This document shows, in pieces, positions 10,102 to 19,472 of a stretch of 64,000 nt of DNA (position 1 is its first letter; every line of letters starts with the position of its first letter). The notes below the pieces were generated by a model that was not told the origin of the DNA, searched no databases, and was given only the letters and a program-made list of their open reading frames with translations. The stretch is from assembly GCA_963759115.1 (NCBI GenBank), contig CAVWXT010000005.1:2418001-2482000 (forward strand), given 5' to 3'. This stretch comes from CAVWXT01 sp963759115. Its GTDB lineage: Bacteria > Planctomycetota > Planctomycetia > Pirellulales > Thermoguttaceae. The position numbers and the translations under genes were made by a program.

Positions 10102-10434
10102 GGGTCGGGGGAAGGGCAAGAGATAGTGCCGCCACTCTCCCACGAGAACCATCGTGAATCGACTGGGGCATCCGATGGATGCGACCGCCTTCTTTGTGCA
10201 CCGTATCTGCATCTGCGGTCCAATTGCTCAACCGCGATCACAGTCGGCGAAACGCCGTCGCCTCGTCACCGCTAATATGGCGGGGTATCAATCCGCTGCT
10301 GTGTCCCCAGTTTTCGTGCAAAGCCGATTGACATATTGGTGGGGGCAGGGTAGTCTGCGATGTTGTGCCCATAGACATCGTGGGGGGCATACAACCATCT
10401 GTTCACTTCCTTTCCCTTTCTGCGGGAGGGCGTC
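10102..10434. other. Intergenic region, no recognised feature
   Basis: About 330 bp with lower GC than its surroundings. I see no coding sequence with support. A GGGAGGG ribosome-binding site for the next gene ends it. Confidence 0.5.
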
Positions 10435-11581
10435 ATGTTACTTCGTCGTGCAACGGCCTTGGCAATTCTGACTCTTCTGTTCTGCAGCGCAGGAGCGACC
10501 CGGGCGGCATCTTACGGCCTGACCGACCTGGGCACTTTCGGTGCATTCGACGCCACCGGTATCAACAACAACGGACAGGTTGTGGGGAGCGCTTCCGACG
10601 GCGAGAACGCATACGCCTTCGTCTACAGCGGCACTGTTCCGCCGCAGAACCTCGGCAACCTACCTGGCAGAAACTGGACGTACGGCATTGCCATTAACGA
10701 CCGCGGGCAGGTTGTAGGGGATTCCCTAAAGTCGGGTGTGTCTTATTCCATGCACCACGCCTTCCTTTACACCGGCAGCGGTCCGATTCAAGATCTTGGC
10801 ACATTGGCCGGATCAACCAGCCACGCCGGCGGCATCAACGATAGCGGGCAGGTTGTGGGGTACGCCAGTAGCTATATCTATGGCACACCTTTCTCGAACA
10901 CACGGGCCTTTCTCTATAGCGGCAACGGTCCGATGCAGGACCTCGGCGCGCTACCCACAGGACAGTCCAGCGGCGCTACCGGCATCAACAACCTTGGGCA
11001 GATCGCGGGCTGGGCCGAAGTCAATGGCTACGCCGACATGGACTATCACTACGGCCACAACCACGCTTTTCTTTACAGCGCCGGTGGTCCAATGCAGGAC
11101 CTTGGCACGCTAGGCGGATTGTCCAGTTGCGCCTACGGCATCAACGATAGCGGGCAAGTTGTGGGTTATGCGACCAACGCGGCCGGGTACAGCCACGCCT
11201 TCCTCTTCACCGGCAGTGGCCCGATGCAGGACCTTGGCACACTCGGAGGCCTAGGCAGCCTCTGCCAACGCCATCAACAAATGGGGACAGGTTGTGGGGG
11301 TTGCCGCTACAGCTAGCGGCGGCCAAGATGCCTTTCTTTACACCAACGGCACCATGATCGACCTGAATTCCCTGATTGACCCGACTTCTGGATTTAGACT
11401 GGTGGAAGCCAAAGACATCAACGACGTCGGGCAGATCGTAGGATACGGGTACGACTCGGCTGGGGCAACTCGCGCCTTTCTGCTGACACCGACGCCCGAA
11501 CCTGCCACATGTGTCCTTTTGGCGAATGGCGCGGCGATTCTGATCTTCATGGCATGGCGACGACGGACACGCAGTCGGTAG
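10435..11581 (+). CDS. HAF-repeat PEP-CTERM surface protein (frameshifted)
   Basis: An exported protein with signal peptide (ALAILTLLFCSAGATRAAS). It has about seven HAF-type repeats of roughly 50 residues with the consensus DLGTLGG....GINDSGQVVG followed by HAFLYTGSGPM. It ends with a PEP-CTERM sorting signal: PTPEPATCVLL, a hydrophobic stretch and RRRTRSR. PEP-CTERM proteins are processed by an exosortase and usually end up in the envelope or matrix. A one-base break near 11262 separates the final repeat and sorting tag from the rest. The neighbours offer no functional hint. Confidence 0.87.
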
Positions 11582-11777
11582 CGATAGGGCAAGCCTGCCA
11601 TCCGGACACGTGGGTGTCATCTCCGGCGAGTGCGGAATGGGGTCGCATTTCGGTTTGGCCTCGCCCTACGTTCGGCCGTAGCCCTGGCATTATGTTCAAA
11701 ACGTGCTGTCGCAGACGGACAGAAGTGCATTCCGCAATTTGCAGGGTCGTGCGCGAGCCTTTCCGCCGAACGCGGCG

Positions 11778-12190
11778 CTAGCACTTGACGGGGTACTCGA
11801 TGCCGTCGCCCAACGGAAGGCAAACCGACACGAATCCGTGGGCCGGGTCACGGACATAGGCCAGATACGACGCCAACTGCTCGGGAAAGAGAGCCACGTC
11901 ATCGGCCAGGACGACCGAACCCGGATTGAGGTTGGCCGCCACCAGGTGCAACACGTCCAGATACAGTTCTTTCCAGCCGTCAAGAAACAGCAAGTCGACG
12001 GCGCCGCCCGGGTCTTGCAACGTCTCCCTGGCGTCGCCGGCACGAATTTCGGCGTACTCGGAAAGGCCGGCCTCGACGAGATGCCGAGTCGCCCGGGCCA
12101 CCTTGCTCGGCTCGAGTTCTGAGCCGATGACAACCCCGCCGCCGTTGTCGCGCAGGGCGGCGGCGAAGTAGATCGTCGAAATGCCGGAGG
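11778..12190 (-). pseudogene. O-methyltransferase fragment, N-terminally truncated
   Basis: The readable protein matches the SAM-binding core of family 3-like O-methyltransferases from GISTIYFAAALRDNGGGVV through EIRAGDARETL and VDLLFLDGWKELYLDVL to VLADDVALFPEQLA. The expected N-terminal helices and the first glycine motif are missing. Homology stops abruptly at 12190, where the sequence turns into GGAAAAAGGTGACAGCC, one arm of dispersed palindrome family 2. I infer that the element removed the 5' end of the gene. The open frame runs to an ATG at 12290, but that stretch shows no family similarity. Confidence 0.7.
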
Positions 12191-12387
12191 GAAAAAGGTG
12201 ACAGCCACCAAATCTGGGACGACGGAGAAGTCTGAGTAAAATACGCGACTTTCGGGGATACAATACGTTATTTGTCGGATGAGGCGACAATTATGTATTG
12301 TCTCCCCGGCTCCGGCTGTCCCCGGCTCCGGCGGTCCGGCACGGGGTTGCAGGGCCTTGGCTGCTCGGTGTAAGATGGTGGCGTCGT

Positions 12388-12458
12388 TACCCGGTGGTGT
12401 AATGGTAACACAAGGGATTTTGGTTCCCTCGTTCAAGGTTCGAATCCTTGCCGGGTAG
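12388..12458 (+). tRNA. tRNA-Gln (anticodon UUG)
   Basis: A complete cloverleaf of 71 nt. Acceptor TACCCGG pairs fully with CCGGGTA. D stem is GTGT/ACAC, anticodon stem AGGGA/TCCCT with loop TTTTGGT (anticodon TTG), T stem CAAGG/CCTTG with loop TTCGAAT. The discriminator base is G, and CCA is not encoded. Confidence 0.95.
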
Positions 12459-12471
12459 CTTGCTTTCAGGA

Positions 12472-12765
12472 ATGAGCACTTTGGTGACCGAGCGTGACGT
12501 CTTTGCCGAATCGGTCGATTTCTCGGAAGACGCCTTAATCGTGCGGCTGGACAACGGACGCTCGTTGTCCGTCCCTCTGGCGTGGTATCCAAGGTTGCTG
12601 CACGGCGCCAAGGCAGAACGAGAGCACTACGAGTTGATCGGCGATGGCGAGGGGATTCACTGGCCCGATCTCGATGAGGATATTAGCGCCGAGGGACTAC
12701 TGGCCGGCCGGCGGTCGGCCGAGTCTGCCGCTTCGTTGGCCAAGTGGAAGCAGAACAGGAAATAG
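12472..12765 (+). CDS. DUF2442 domain protein
   Basis: A 97-residue protein. The family core is SEDALIVRLDNGRSLSVPL, WYPRLLHG and IHWPDLDEDISAEGLLAG. DUF2442 proteins are frequently found beside DUF4160 proteins and are suspected of antitoxin or regulatory roles; no DUF4160 partner is present. It begins 13 bp after the tRNA-Gln gene, so the tRNA could be processed from the same transcript. The start MSTLVTERDV at 12472 is preferred to 12448, which would overlap the tRNA. Confidence 0.8.
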   Translation: MSTLVTERDVFAESVDFSEDALIVRLDNGRSLSVPLAWYPRLLHGAKAEREHYELIGDGEGIHWPDLDEDISAEGLLAGRRSAESAASLAKWKQNRK

Positions 12766-12816
12766 CTGCCGCGGCCGTCGCCGTGTGAAGATTCCGTGGC
12801 GGGAACTCGGGCCGCC

Positions 12817-13014
12817 TCAGCCCCAATAGCCGGCGTCGCTTCGGCCGGACGGCGGGCTGTAGTGGCCGTGCCGGAGCACCTCGATCACCTCTTCGACCCG
12901 CTTGGCCTTCTTGCCGGTAACCTTGAAACGGCGGCTGCAGAAGGGACAGGTGACAGTGCCCTTCGGATCGGTACAACTTACGTCCCTGTGACAGTCGGGG
13001 CACTTGCAGAGCAT
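12817..13014 (-). CDS. Small zinc-ribbon protein
   Basis: A 65-residue protein with two CxxC knuckles, CKCPDC near the N-terminus and CPFC about 20 residues later, a typical treble-clef or zinc-ribbon arrangement. It is followed by a basic stretch (RRFKVTGKKAKRVEEVIEVL). The ATG at 13014 places the first cysteine pair at residues 3-6. Function unknown; the DNA- or RNA-binding interpretation is an inference from the fold. Confidence 0.6.
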   Translation of the reverse strand: MLCKCPDCHRDVSCTDPKGTVTCPFCSRRFKVTGKKAKRVEEVIEVLRHGHYSPPSGRSDAGYWG

Positions 13015-13125
13015 GACATGCACTCCCGTAAGGTGACGAGTGGGGGCCGCAACCACCTAAGCATAACGCGCGGCGACATCGTTGTCAATCGGGGTTCGGC
13101 CCCCCCCTTGGCGGCTGAGCCGCTC

Positions 13126-13246
13126 CAGGGCCGATCAGTTCTTCGCAAACAGGGCTTGTAGGAGGCGACTCCAGTCGCCGATTTGCGGCGGTCTTCGGGC
13201 AATCGGCGACTGGAGTCGCCTCCCACATTGAAGAACTAATCGACCT
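13126..13246. repeat. Dispersed palindrome family 1, copy 2
   Basis: The same nested arms as at 4385: CAGGGCCGATCAGTTCTTC paired with GAAGAACTAATCGACCTT, and inside GGAGGCGACTCCAGTCGCC with its complement. Uninterrupted; the intron target position reads CTCCCACATT here. Confidence 0.9.
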
Positions 13247-13371
13247 TGTGAGCCGCGCGCTCCCTATTGACTACGGGTGGCCCGCCTGCTAAATTGCAGG
13301 GTTTAGCGCCTTGAACGGTCCAGGGCGGTAGAATGTTCAACTCGACCGAATATGAGTGTCTAACGCCGGAC

Positions 13372-13480
13372 GCGGAAAAAGGGGACAGGCCCAATTTGCC
13401 GGAACGGCTCGACCAACCTTCGGTCGGTGCCCGGTGCTTCGCCCAAATTGGACCTTTCCCCCTTTTTCCGACATCGCCGG
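13372..13480. repeat. Dispersed palindrome family 2 in the rpsB leader
   Basis: GGAAAAAGGGGACAGGCCC and the near-complement at 13446-13478 (AAATTGGACC then CCCCCTTTTTCC) enclose a GC-rich inner hairpin. It ends only 26 bp before the rpsB start, so it would be transcribed as part of the leader if the operon promoter lies upstream of it. Confidence 0.75.
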
Positions 13481-13505
13481 TGTGCCTTTGTGAAGGAGTC
13501 CTTGC

Positions 13506-14240
13506 TTGGCCACTGTTCTGGTAAAAGACTTGATCGAGGCGGGGGTCCATTTCGGCCATCGCGCCAGCCGCTGGAACCCGAAGATGCGGCCGTACATCTA
13601 CGCCCGCCGCAACCTGATCCATATCATTGACGTCCGCGAGACGATTCGCGGCCTGCTGCGGGCGCGTCGCTACCTGCAGAAAGTCGCCGCCCAGGGGAGT
13701 CTGGTGTTGTTGGTGGGCACGAAGCGGCAGGCCTGCGACGTCATCGAGCAGCAAGGCAGCCGCTCTGGCATGCCCTACGTGAGCGACCGCTGGTTGGGCG
13801 GCACGCTGACCAACTTCCGCACGATCCGCAGCCGGCTCACGCGGTTGGAAGAGCTCGAAGCCATCCGCAGTTCCGACCAGCTCGGCACCTACTCGAAGAA
13901 GATGCAGTCGGCCCTGACGCGCGAGTACCGCAAGATGTATCGCAACCTCAACGGCATTCGCAGCATGAACCGGCTGCCCGAGTGTTTGGTGGTGATCGAC
14001 CCGCGGAAAGAGAAGAACGCCATCAGCGAGGCCCGCAAGTTGGGCATCACTACGGTGGCGTTGATCGACACCGATTGCGATCCCGACGTGGTCGACCTGC
14101 CCATCCCCGGCAACGACGACAGCATCCGCTCGATCGAGTTGATCGTAGCGCTGTTGGCCGACGCCGTGCTGGCCGGCAAGGTCTCCGCCGGAGCGATGAA
14201 GCAGGAGCAGGCCGAAGGGGCCGTGGCGGTCTCGGGCTAA
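13506..14240 (+). CDS. rpsB: 30S ribosomal protein S2
   Basis: Structural protein of the small ribosomal subunit. The family start VLVKDLIEAGVHFGHRASRW is complete, as are IIDVRETIRG, LLVGTKRQA, DRWLGGTLTNF and the C-terminal SIELIVALLADAVLAGK. Length is 244 residues, normal for S2. The start codon is TTG at 13506, supported by GAAGGAG about eight bases upstream and by the universal MATVLVKDLI beginning. First gene of the conserved rpsB-tsf-pyrH-frr operon. Confidence 0.97.
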   Translation: MATVLVKDLIEAGVHFGHRASRWNPKMRPYIYARRNLIHIIDVRETIRGLLRARRYLQKVAAQGSLVLLVGTKRQACDVIEQQGSRSGMPYVSDRWLGGTLTNFRTIRSRLTRLEELEAIRSSDQLGTYSKKMQSALTREYRKMYRNLNGIRSMNRLPECLVVIDPRKEKNAISEARKLGITTVALIDTDCDPDVVDLPIPGNDDSIRSIELIVALLADAVLAGKVSAGAMKQEQAEGAVAVSG

Positions 14241-14262
14241 GCGCCGCGCGCACAGGGCTTCG

Positions 14263-14335
14263 GGCTTGGGTCTTGGGCCTTCGGTCTTAGGCCTTGGTGG
14301 CGAAGACCTAAGGCCAAAGACCCAAGGCCAAGACT
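14263..14335. repeat. Palindrome family 3 between rpsB and tsf
   Basis: Inverted arms TTGGGTCTTGGGCCTTCGG and CGAAGACCTAAGGCC plus AAGACCCAAGGCC form a long hairpin. A related copy lies at 48517. In the rpsB-tsf gap it may attenuate or process the operon transcript; this is inference. Confidence 0.75.
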
Positions 14336-14394
14336 CGCCTTTCCCAATCCAACAAGCAATAGCGAACGATATTCCGACAAGGGAGACAGAATCC

Positions 14395-15234
14395 ATGGCA
14401 GAGATTTCCGCGGCGGCCGTCAAGATGCTTCGCGAACGGACCGGCCTGCCCATGATGGACTGTAAGAAGGCCCTCCAGGACGCCGGCGGCGACGCCGAGA
14501 AGGCCGTCGAGGTGCTCCGCAAGGGCGGGGCCAAGCTGATGGAGAAACGCGCGGGCCGAACCACCTCGTGCGGACGCATCGCCGTATACCTGGCGCCGCA
14601 GGGAGGAGTCGGCACGATGATCGATCTGCGGTGCGAGAGCGCCCCGGTGTCGGCCAACCAGGAGTTTGTGCAACTGGCCAACGACCTGGCGCAACAACTG
14701 GCCACCGGGCCCGGCGCCGCGACGCCGGAAGAACTTCTGGAGCAGCCGTCGCCCAGCAAGAAGGCGGCGACGCTGAAGCAGCAGTTTGAGGACCTGAACC
14801 ATCGCATCCGCGAGGTGTTCAAGCTGGAGCGGATCGTGCGGATTGACGGCCAGTGCGGCGGCTATGCCCATCACAATGCGGCGGCCGGCGTGCTCTTGCA
14901 GTTTGAAGGGGGCAACGGCGAGGTGGTGCGCGACATCTGCATGCACGTGGCCGCCATGCGTCCGGTGGTCGTGTACAAGGAAGAGTTGGACCCGGCGGCC
15001 GTGGCGAAGGAGCGGGAGATTCTCGCGGCCCAGGCGCGGCAAGAAGGCAAGCCCGAGAAGATCATCGACAAGATGGTCGAAGGCCGGATGCGCGATTTCT
15101 ACGCCAAGAGTTGCCTGGCCGAGCAGCCGATTGCCAACGAGATGAAGTTCGGCAAGAAGACCGTGGCCGAGGTGGCCAAGGCGGCCGGCATGAAACTGGT
15201 CCGGTTCGTCCACTGGGAGTTGCCCAAGGAATAG
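14395..15234 (+). CDS. tsf: Elongation factor Ts
   Basis: Guanine-nucleotide exchange factor for EF-Tu. The N-terminal UBA-like helix and binding motif are present (VKMLRERTGLPMMDCKKALQ), followed by AEKAVEVLRKGGAKLMEKRAG, the dimer-type core with IDLRCESAPVSANQEFVQLA, and the C-terminal module FYAKSCLAEQPIANE. 279 residues, normal. Starts with GGGAGACAGAATCC upstream of the ATG. Confidence 0.96.
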   Translation: MAEISAAAVKMLRERTGLPMMDCKKALQDAGGDAEKAVEVLRKGGAKLMEKRAGRTTSCGRIAVYLAPQGGVGTMIDLRCESAPVSANQEFVQLANDLAQQLATGPGAATPEELLEQPSPSKKAATLKQQFEDLNHRIREVFKLERIVRIDGQCGGYAHHNAAAGVLLQFEGGNGEVVRDICMHVAAMRPVVVYKEELDPAAVAKEREILAAQARQEGKPEKIIDKMVEGRMRDFYAKSCLAEQPIANEMKFGKKTVAEVAKAAGMKLVRFVHWELPKE

Positions 15235-15242
15235 GGTTGACT

Positions 15243-15986
15243 ATGGCCGATCAAACGCAAGCGGAGGCGGCTCCCAAGTATCGCCGCGTGGTGTTGAAGG
15301 TTTCGGGCGAGGGATTTGTTCATCCGGGCGAGCGGGGCATCGCCATGGATGCCGTGTTGCACATCGCCCGGCAGACCTACGACGCCGCCCAGCACGGGGT
15401 GCAAATCGCCATCGTCATCGGCGGCGGCAACATCCTTCGCGGGGCCCAGTTCACCTCGGGCAACTCCTGCGTCCACGAGGCCACGGCCCACTACATGGGC
15501 ATGCTGGCCACGGTGATCAACGGCCTGGCCTTGCAGGACGCCCTGGAGTCGCTGGGCTGCGACACGCGGCTGATGACCGCCATTCGCACCGACGGCGTCG
15601 CCGAGCCGTACATCCGCCGCCGGGCGCGGCGCCACCTGGAAAAGAGCCGCATCGTCATTCTGGCGGGCGGCACGGGCAGCCCCTTTGTCACCACCGACAC
15701 CGCGGCCGCCCAGCGGGCGCTGGAACTGGAGGCCGAAATCCTCCTGAAGGCAACTCGCGTCGACGGCGTCTTCAGCGATGACCCGGAGAAGAATCCCCAC
15801 GCCGTTCTCTATAGCCACTTGAGCTACGACGACGTACGGCGGCAAAACCTGCGCGTGATGGACCACGAAGCGATCACGAAGTGCGCCGAATACGACATGC
15901 CGATCCTGGTGTTCAACTTCCGCAAGGACGGAAACATCGAAGACGCCGTGTTGGGCAAGCAGATCGGGACGTTGATACACGAGTAG
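15243..15986 (+). CDS. pyrH: Uridylate kinase
   Basis: UMP + ATP to UDP + ADP, the bacterial hexameric amino-acid-kinase-fold UMP kinase. Motifs: YRRVVLKVSGEGF, IAIVIGGGNILRG, HYMGMLATVINGLALQDAL, GGTGSPFVTTDTAAAQRALE and LLKATRVDGVFSDDP. 247 residues. Starts eight bases after the tsf stop. It has a short non-conserved N-terminal extension of about 12 residues. Confidence 0.97.
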   Translation: MADQTQAEAAPKYRRVVLKVSGEGFVHPGERGIAMDAVLHIARQTYDAAQHGVQIAIVIGGGNILRGAQFTSGNSCVHEATAHYMGMLATVINGLALQDALESLGCDTRLMTAIRTDGVAEPYIRRRARRHLEKSRIVILAGGTGSPFVTTDTAAAQRALELEAEILLKATRVDGVFSDDPEKNPHAVLYSHLSYDDVRRQNLRVMDHEAITKCAEYDMPILVFNFRKDGNIEDAVLGKQIGTLIHE

Positions 15987-15997
15987 AAGAAACCACC

Positions 15998-16557
15998 ATG
16001 ACCACCGACGAAATCCTGCTGGATGTCGAAGAACGCATGGAGAAGGCGATTCGCAAGCTCAAGGGCGACCTGGCGGGGATTCGCACCGGCCGGGCGAACC
16101 CGGGGCTGGTCGATTCGCTGCGAGTGGAGGTCTATGGTTCGGCCGTTCCCATCAAGCAGGTGGCCTCGGTGGCGCGCCGGAGCCGAACCAGATCGTCATT
16201 CGCCCCTACGACCCCGGCACGATCAAGGACATCGAAAAGGCCATCCAGACGAGCGATTTGGGCTTCAATCCGCAGAGCGACGGCCGCGTGATCCGGCTGA
16301 ACGTTCCGCCGCTGTCGACGGAGGTCCGCCGCAAGATGGTCGGCCGGGTGAAGGAGTTGGCCGAGGAATCCAAGGTGGCCATCCGCAACATCCGCCGCGA
16401 CGGCAACAAGTCGGCCGACCAGGGCGAAAAAGACAAAGACTTTTCCGAGGACGACCGCGACCACGTCAAGGAAGAGATCCAGGACCTCACCAAGACCTAC
16501 GAGGCGCAGGCGACCGATTTGGCGAAGGCGCGGGAGAAAGAGGTCATGGAAGAGTGA
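15998..16557 (+). CDS. frr: Ribosome recycling factor (one-base frameshift)
   Basis: Splits post-termination ribosomes together with EF-G. The N-terminal part is MEKAIRKLKGDLAGIRTGRA and VEVYGSAVPIKQVASV. After a break near 16175 come NQIVIRPYDPGTIKDIEKAI, LGFNPQSDGRVIRLNVPPL and the long helix RKMVGRVKELAEESKVAIRN. Because frr is essential, the single-base break argues for a sequence error here and sets the standard for reading other frameshifts in the window. Last gene of the rpsB operon. Confidence 0.95.
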
Positions 16558-16627
16558 CTTTTGCCACGTGCCGACGAGCGCACGCTATATTCCGGCGCTC
16601 CTATTGGACTACGGAGTGAATAGAAGT

Positions 16628-17782
16628 ATGTACATAAGATCAGTGCGCATCGAGAACTATCGCGCGATCTCGGAACTCCAAATTTCGTTTACGGACTCAT
16701 CCGGGGTGCCAAGGCCGGTTTCAGTGATAGTTGGACCGAACGGCTGTGGCAAGACGAGCATCCTGTTTGGGATCATGCAAGCCCTACGAGGCGTCATGGG
16801 CTACCGGACCACGGATGTGCCCGAGCCTACGAGAGACGACATTCGACTTCCCGCATCCACACAGACGGGCTGGACCGACCGGCCTCCTGAGAGCACGGTT
16901 GAGGTCGAATTGCAGTTCTCGGCTGAAGAACAAGAGATCATTCCCGAGGTAATGAAACGCCTGGGAAAGAAGCCGCCTCCGGCGCTACCAGACAGCCGCG
17001 TTGTGGTCACGTGGAAGCACCCGCCCGGTTTCGATGCAGAGGGGAAAAAACGAAACTGGTCGAGCGCGGATGTGAGCCCCCACATTGATGAAGTGCGTTC
17101 TTGGCTGCTGGCAAAGGCGTGGGCCATCGGAGCAGCGAAGGAGTTGGGCCAGGACCTCGTGGCCAAGGTTGGCGGCTTTGAGTTCTTTCCCCAGGACAGA
17201 AACTTGTTGCTTCGTGTGGTTGGTGGAGCCGATCGGGAAGTCGCTCCGCCACGAAATGCCGTGGAATCCGAGGATGCTCAAGAAGACGAAAATACCGAAA
17301 GGCGCGGACGCCATGATCGGCCAGTCTCCGACATTTTGGAGTCTCTCGCCGCATATGCCCTCAGCCGGCACGGCACGCTTCCGGATGAGTGGAATCGGGA
17401 GAAGCAGGTCCAACATATCTTTGATCGTGTGTGCTCCCCCAAGAAATACCTGGGGATCAAGTATCGAGAGGGGGTTCCCTCTCCCGTGCTACAGGATGGT
17501 CCGCATCTATATCCGCTCAGCAATGCCGCGTCGGGCGAACAGGTTATCCTGGAGTATATTACTCGGCTGGTCTACCGCGGACAGATCCAGCGGAGCATTA
17601 TTCTCATTGACGAACCAGAAATTCATCTCCATCCCAAGTGGATACGCCAGTTGTACCTGGCTCTCCCGCACATCGGAGTTGAGAACCAGTTTATCCTTAC
17701 TACCCACTCCGACGAACTAAGGAGGAGGGCGTCGGCGGACAACGCTATGATCGAGTTGGGATCGCTGGGGGTCGACGAATGA
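16628..17782 (+). CDS. AAA15/AAA21-type ATPase, first gene of a PARIS-like pair
   Basis: A 384-residue ABC/SMC-like ATPase. It starts MYIRSVRIENYRAISELQI, typical of the OLD/RecF-like group. Walker A is GPNGCGKTSILFGI. Late in the protein come a signature-like LSNAASGEQVILEY, Walker B IILIDEPEIHLHP and the H-loop LTTHSDEL. There is no long coiled coil. The stop overlaps the next gene by 4 bp (ATGA). An AAA15 ATPase coupled to a DUF4435/TOPRIM protein is the composition of the PARIS defence system (AriA-AriB), so a role as sensor subunit is a reasonable inference. Other OLD-like two-gene systems remain possible. Confidence 0.82.
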   Translation: MYIRSVRIENYRAISELQISFTDSSGVPRPVSVIVGPNGCGKTSILFGIMQALRGVMGYRTTDVPEPTRDDIRLPASTQTGWTDRPPESTVEVELQFSAEEQEIIPEVMKRLGKKPPPALPDSRVVVTWKHPPGFDAEGKKRNWSSADVSPHIDEVRSWLLAKAWAIGAAKELGQDLVAKVGGFEFFPQDRNLLLRVVGGADREVAPPRNAVESEDAQEDENTERRGRHDRPVSDILESLAAYALSRHGTLPDEWNREKQVQHIFDRVCSPKKYLGIKYREGVPSPVLQDGPHLYPLSNAASGEQVILEYITRLVYRGQIQRSIILIDEPEIHLHPKWIRQLYLALPHIGVENQFILTTHSDELRRRASADNAMIELGSLGVDE

Positions 17783-18845
17783 ACGCCCTATCGGTTCAGA
17801 ATCGTTATCCTCGTGCCGGTGACGTCGCGATTCTCTGCGAAGGCGACGTGGCAGGCTTCGAGGTCGATTTGATTGAGAAATGGATTGCTATTCGTGCTCC
17901 CGAGGTTCTGGCGGACGTATGGGCCTGCGGAACGCAGGAGTCCATCTTCGGCTTGGCTGATGCCATTGGCCGCTCACGTCCGCTTGTTGTCGTAGAGGAT
18001 CGAGACTATCGAACTCCAGAGCAGGCGAGGGCAGATTGCGAAGGAAAGAAGGAGGACAGGGTTGAGCGCCGTTGGAGTGCGGGTGTGGCAGACGTGGGCA
18101 AGGAATGAGATTGAGAACTACTTGATCGAGCCTGAGGTTCTTGTTCCCGTGTTCATGGAGGTACTTTCAGACCGGCGATCACGAATTCGTACAAGGGCGA
18201 CTGAAATCGGTCCTAAAATGCCTACGGGTTGACCAGGCGGCGCAGTTCGCGCTGTACCAGTTCTGGCAAAGTTTCCAACATAGCGCCCCATTCAAGTCCA
18301 AATACATCGGCGGATTGCCGAGGCCGACAGCGCGCCCGCGTTGGAGTGCGGACAAATGCGAAATGATTGCGCCCGAGACATGTGTAGTGAAGAGCGCGCT
18401 GGAGAGAGTGTTAAGGGAAAAGGCCAGCTTGCATCATCGAGACAGTGCGTCAATTGACTGTCAGAACTTTTTGGATCAGTTTGACCTGAAATGCCGCGAG
18501 TGGGACGCTGTGACGGTCACTTCGCGCGAATGGCGGATTGAATGGGCAGGCAAGGATATACTGCTTTGCCTATCGAGGTGGCTAGCCGCGGAGGTTGGAG
18601 TCTGCCTGCCACCCAATTCGGCTCGGACTCGGATCAACTGGGATGCGCTTGCGGCGGAGAGAGCCACCCGTGGCAAGCGCACAAAGAAAGACCAGGAGAT
18701 CGAGAGGCTGATCACGCACGAGCTGCAGCCGAAGTTGGTGAAGACCTTCTTGGAGTACTTGCCGCATGCGGACGATGATGTGAAGGACGAATGGGAATCG
18801 CTCGCGAACATAATGACGCAGGCTGCTGCAACGGCTCGGGGCTGA
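17779..18845 (+). CDS. DUF4435/TOPRIM-like protein, AriB-like effector candidate (frameshifted)
   Basis: Begins in the ATGA overlap with the ATPase gene. The N-terminal part has VAILCEGDVAGFEVDLIEKW and, further on, RPLVVVEDRDYRT: an early acidic motif then a DxD-type motif, as in TOPRIM/DUF4435 proteins. After a break near 18070 the other frame gives ARNEIENYLIEPEVLVPVFM, the DUF4435 'iEnyLiep' motif. After another near 18165 the remaining 220 helical residues run to the stop at 18845. Total about 355 residues. Predicted nuclease-like effector paired with the ATPase. Family assignment is from motif pattern only. Confidence 0.65.
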
Positions 18846-18872
18846 GACAGGGTGGGGTTGCGCCGAACGACG

Positions 18873-19307
18873 TCAGAACATATTGATCATCTGCTTGCCG
18901 CCGTGTTCCGGGTTGCCGATCAGGCGTTGGCCGACGGGATCGACCACGAAATCCAACATATCCAGGGGGATTTGACCGATCAGTACCGGGCAATCGTCGG
19001 GAATTTCGGCCGCTTCCAGAATACAGTCTCGCTCCAGTACGGTCAGCCGGACGACTCCGTAAATGTCGAACGAGACAATGCCCGCGGGTGTTCGGGCAGT
19101 CTTGCTGCGAGTGCGCTTCAGTCCGAGTTGGGCGATCAGACGCCGCGGAAGAGAGAGCATCGTGGCGCCGGTGTCCACCAGCGCATCGGAGACTTCCACC
19201 GTGCGAATCGCCCCGGCCGACAACCCCGTCTTCTCGGCCTCGTAGGCGTCCTGCAAGTTCTCGATGCGAGCCGGCACGACCACTTTGCCCATCGTCATGA
19301 TCTCCAT
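18873..19307 (-). CDS. Retropepsin-like (clan AA) aspartic protease
   Basis: A 144-residue protein with the retropepsin active-site motif ALVDTGATMLSLP (residues about 42-54) and the second conserved element PVLIGQIPLDMLDFVVDP near the C-terminus, as in single-domain bacterial aspartic protease-like proteins that work as homodimers. No signal peptide. The start could also be the Met at 19295. It converges with the PARIS-like pair, ending 27 bp from it; any functional link is untested. Confidence 0.8.
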   Translation of the reverse strand: MEIMTMGKVVVPARIENLQDAYEAEKTGLSAGAIRTVEVSDALVDTGATMLSLPRRLIAQLGLKRTRSKTARTPAGIVSFDIYGVVRLTVLERDCILEAAEIPDDCPVLIGQIPLDMLDFVVDPVGQRLIGNPEHGGKQMINMF

Positions 19308-19472
19308 GATACGCCTCCTCCGCCAGAGCGCTACGCAGATTTTCCTGACGGGACAATTTCAGTCCCGCCAGTGCGGGCCAGCAATCTATCGCTCGTTCGA
19401 CTCCGTTCCCGCGACCGCAGTCGCCGGGCGTTCTTGCGTCTCCCCGCTCGTCTCTTTCCTCTCAACTCTCCC

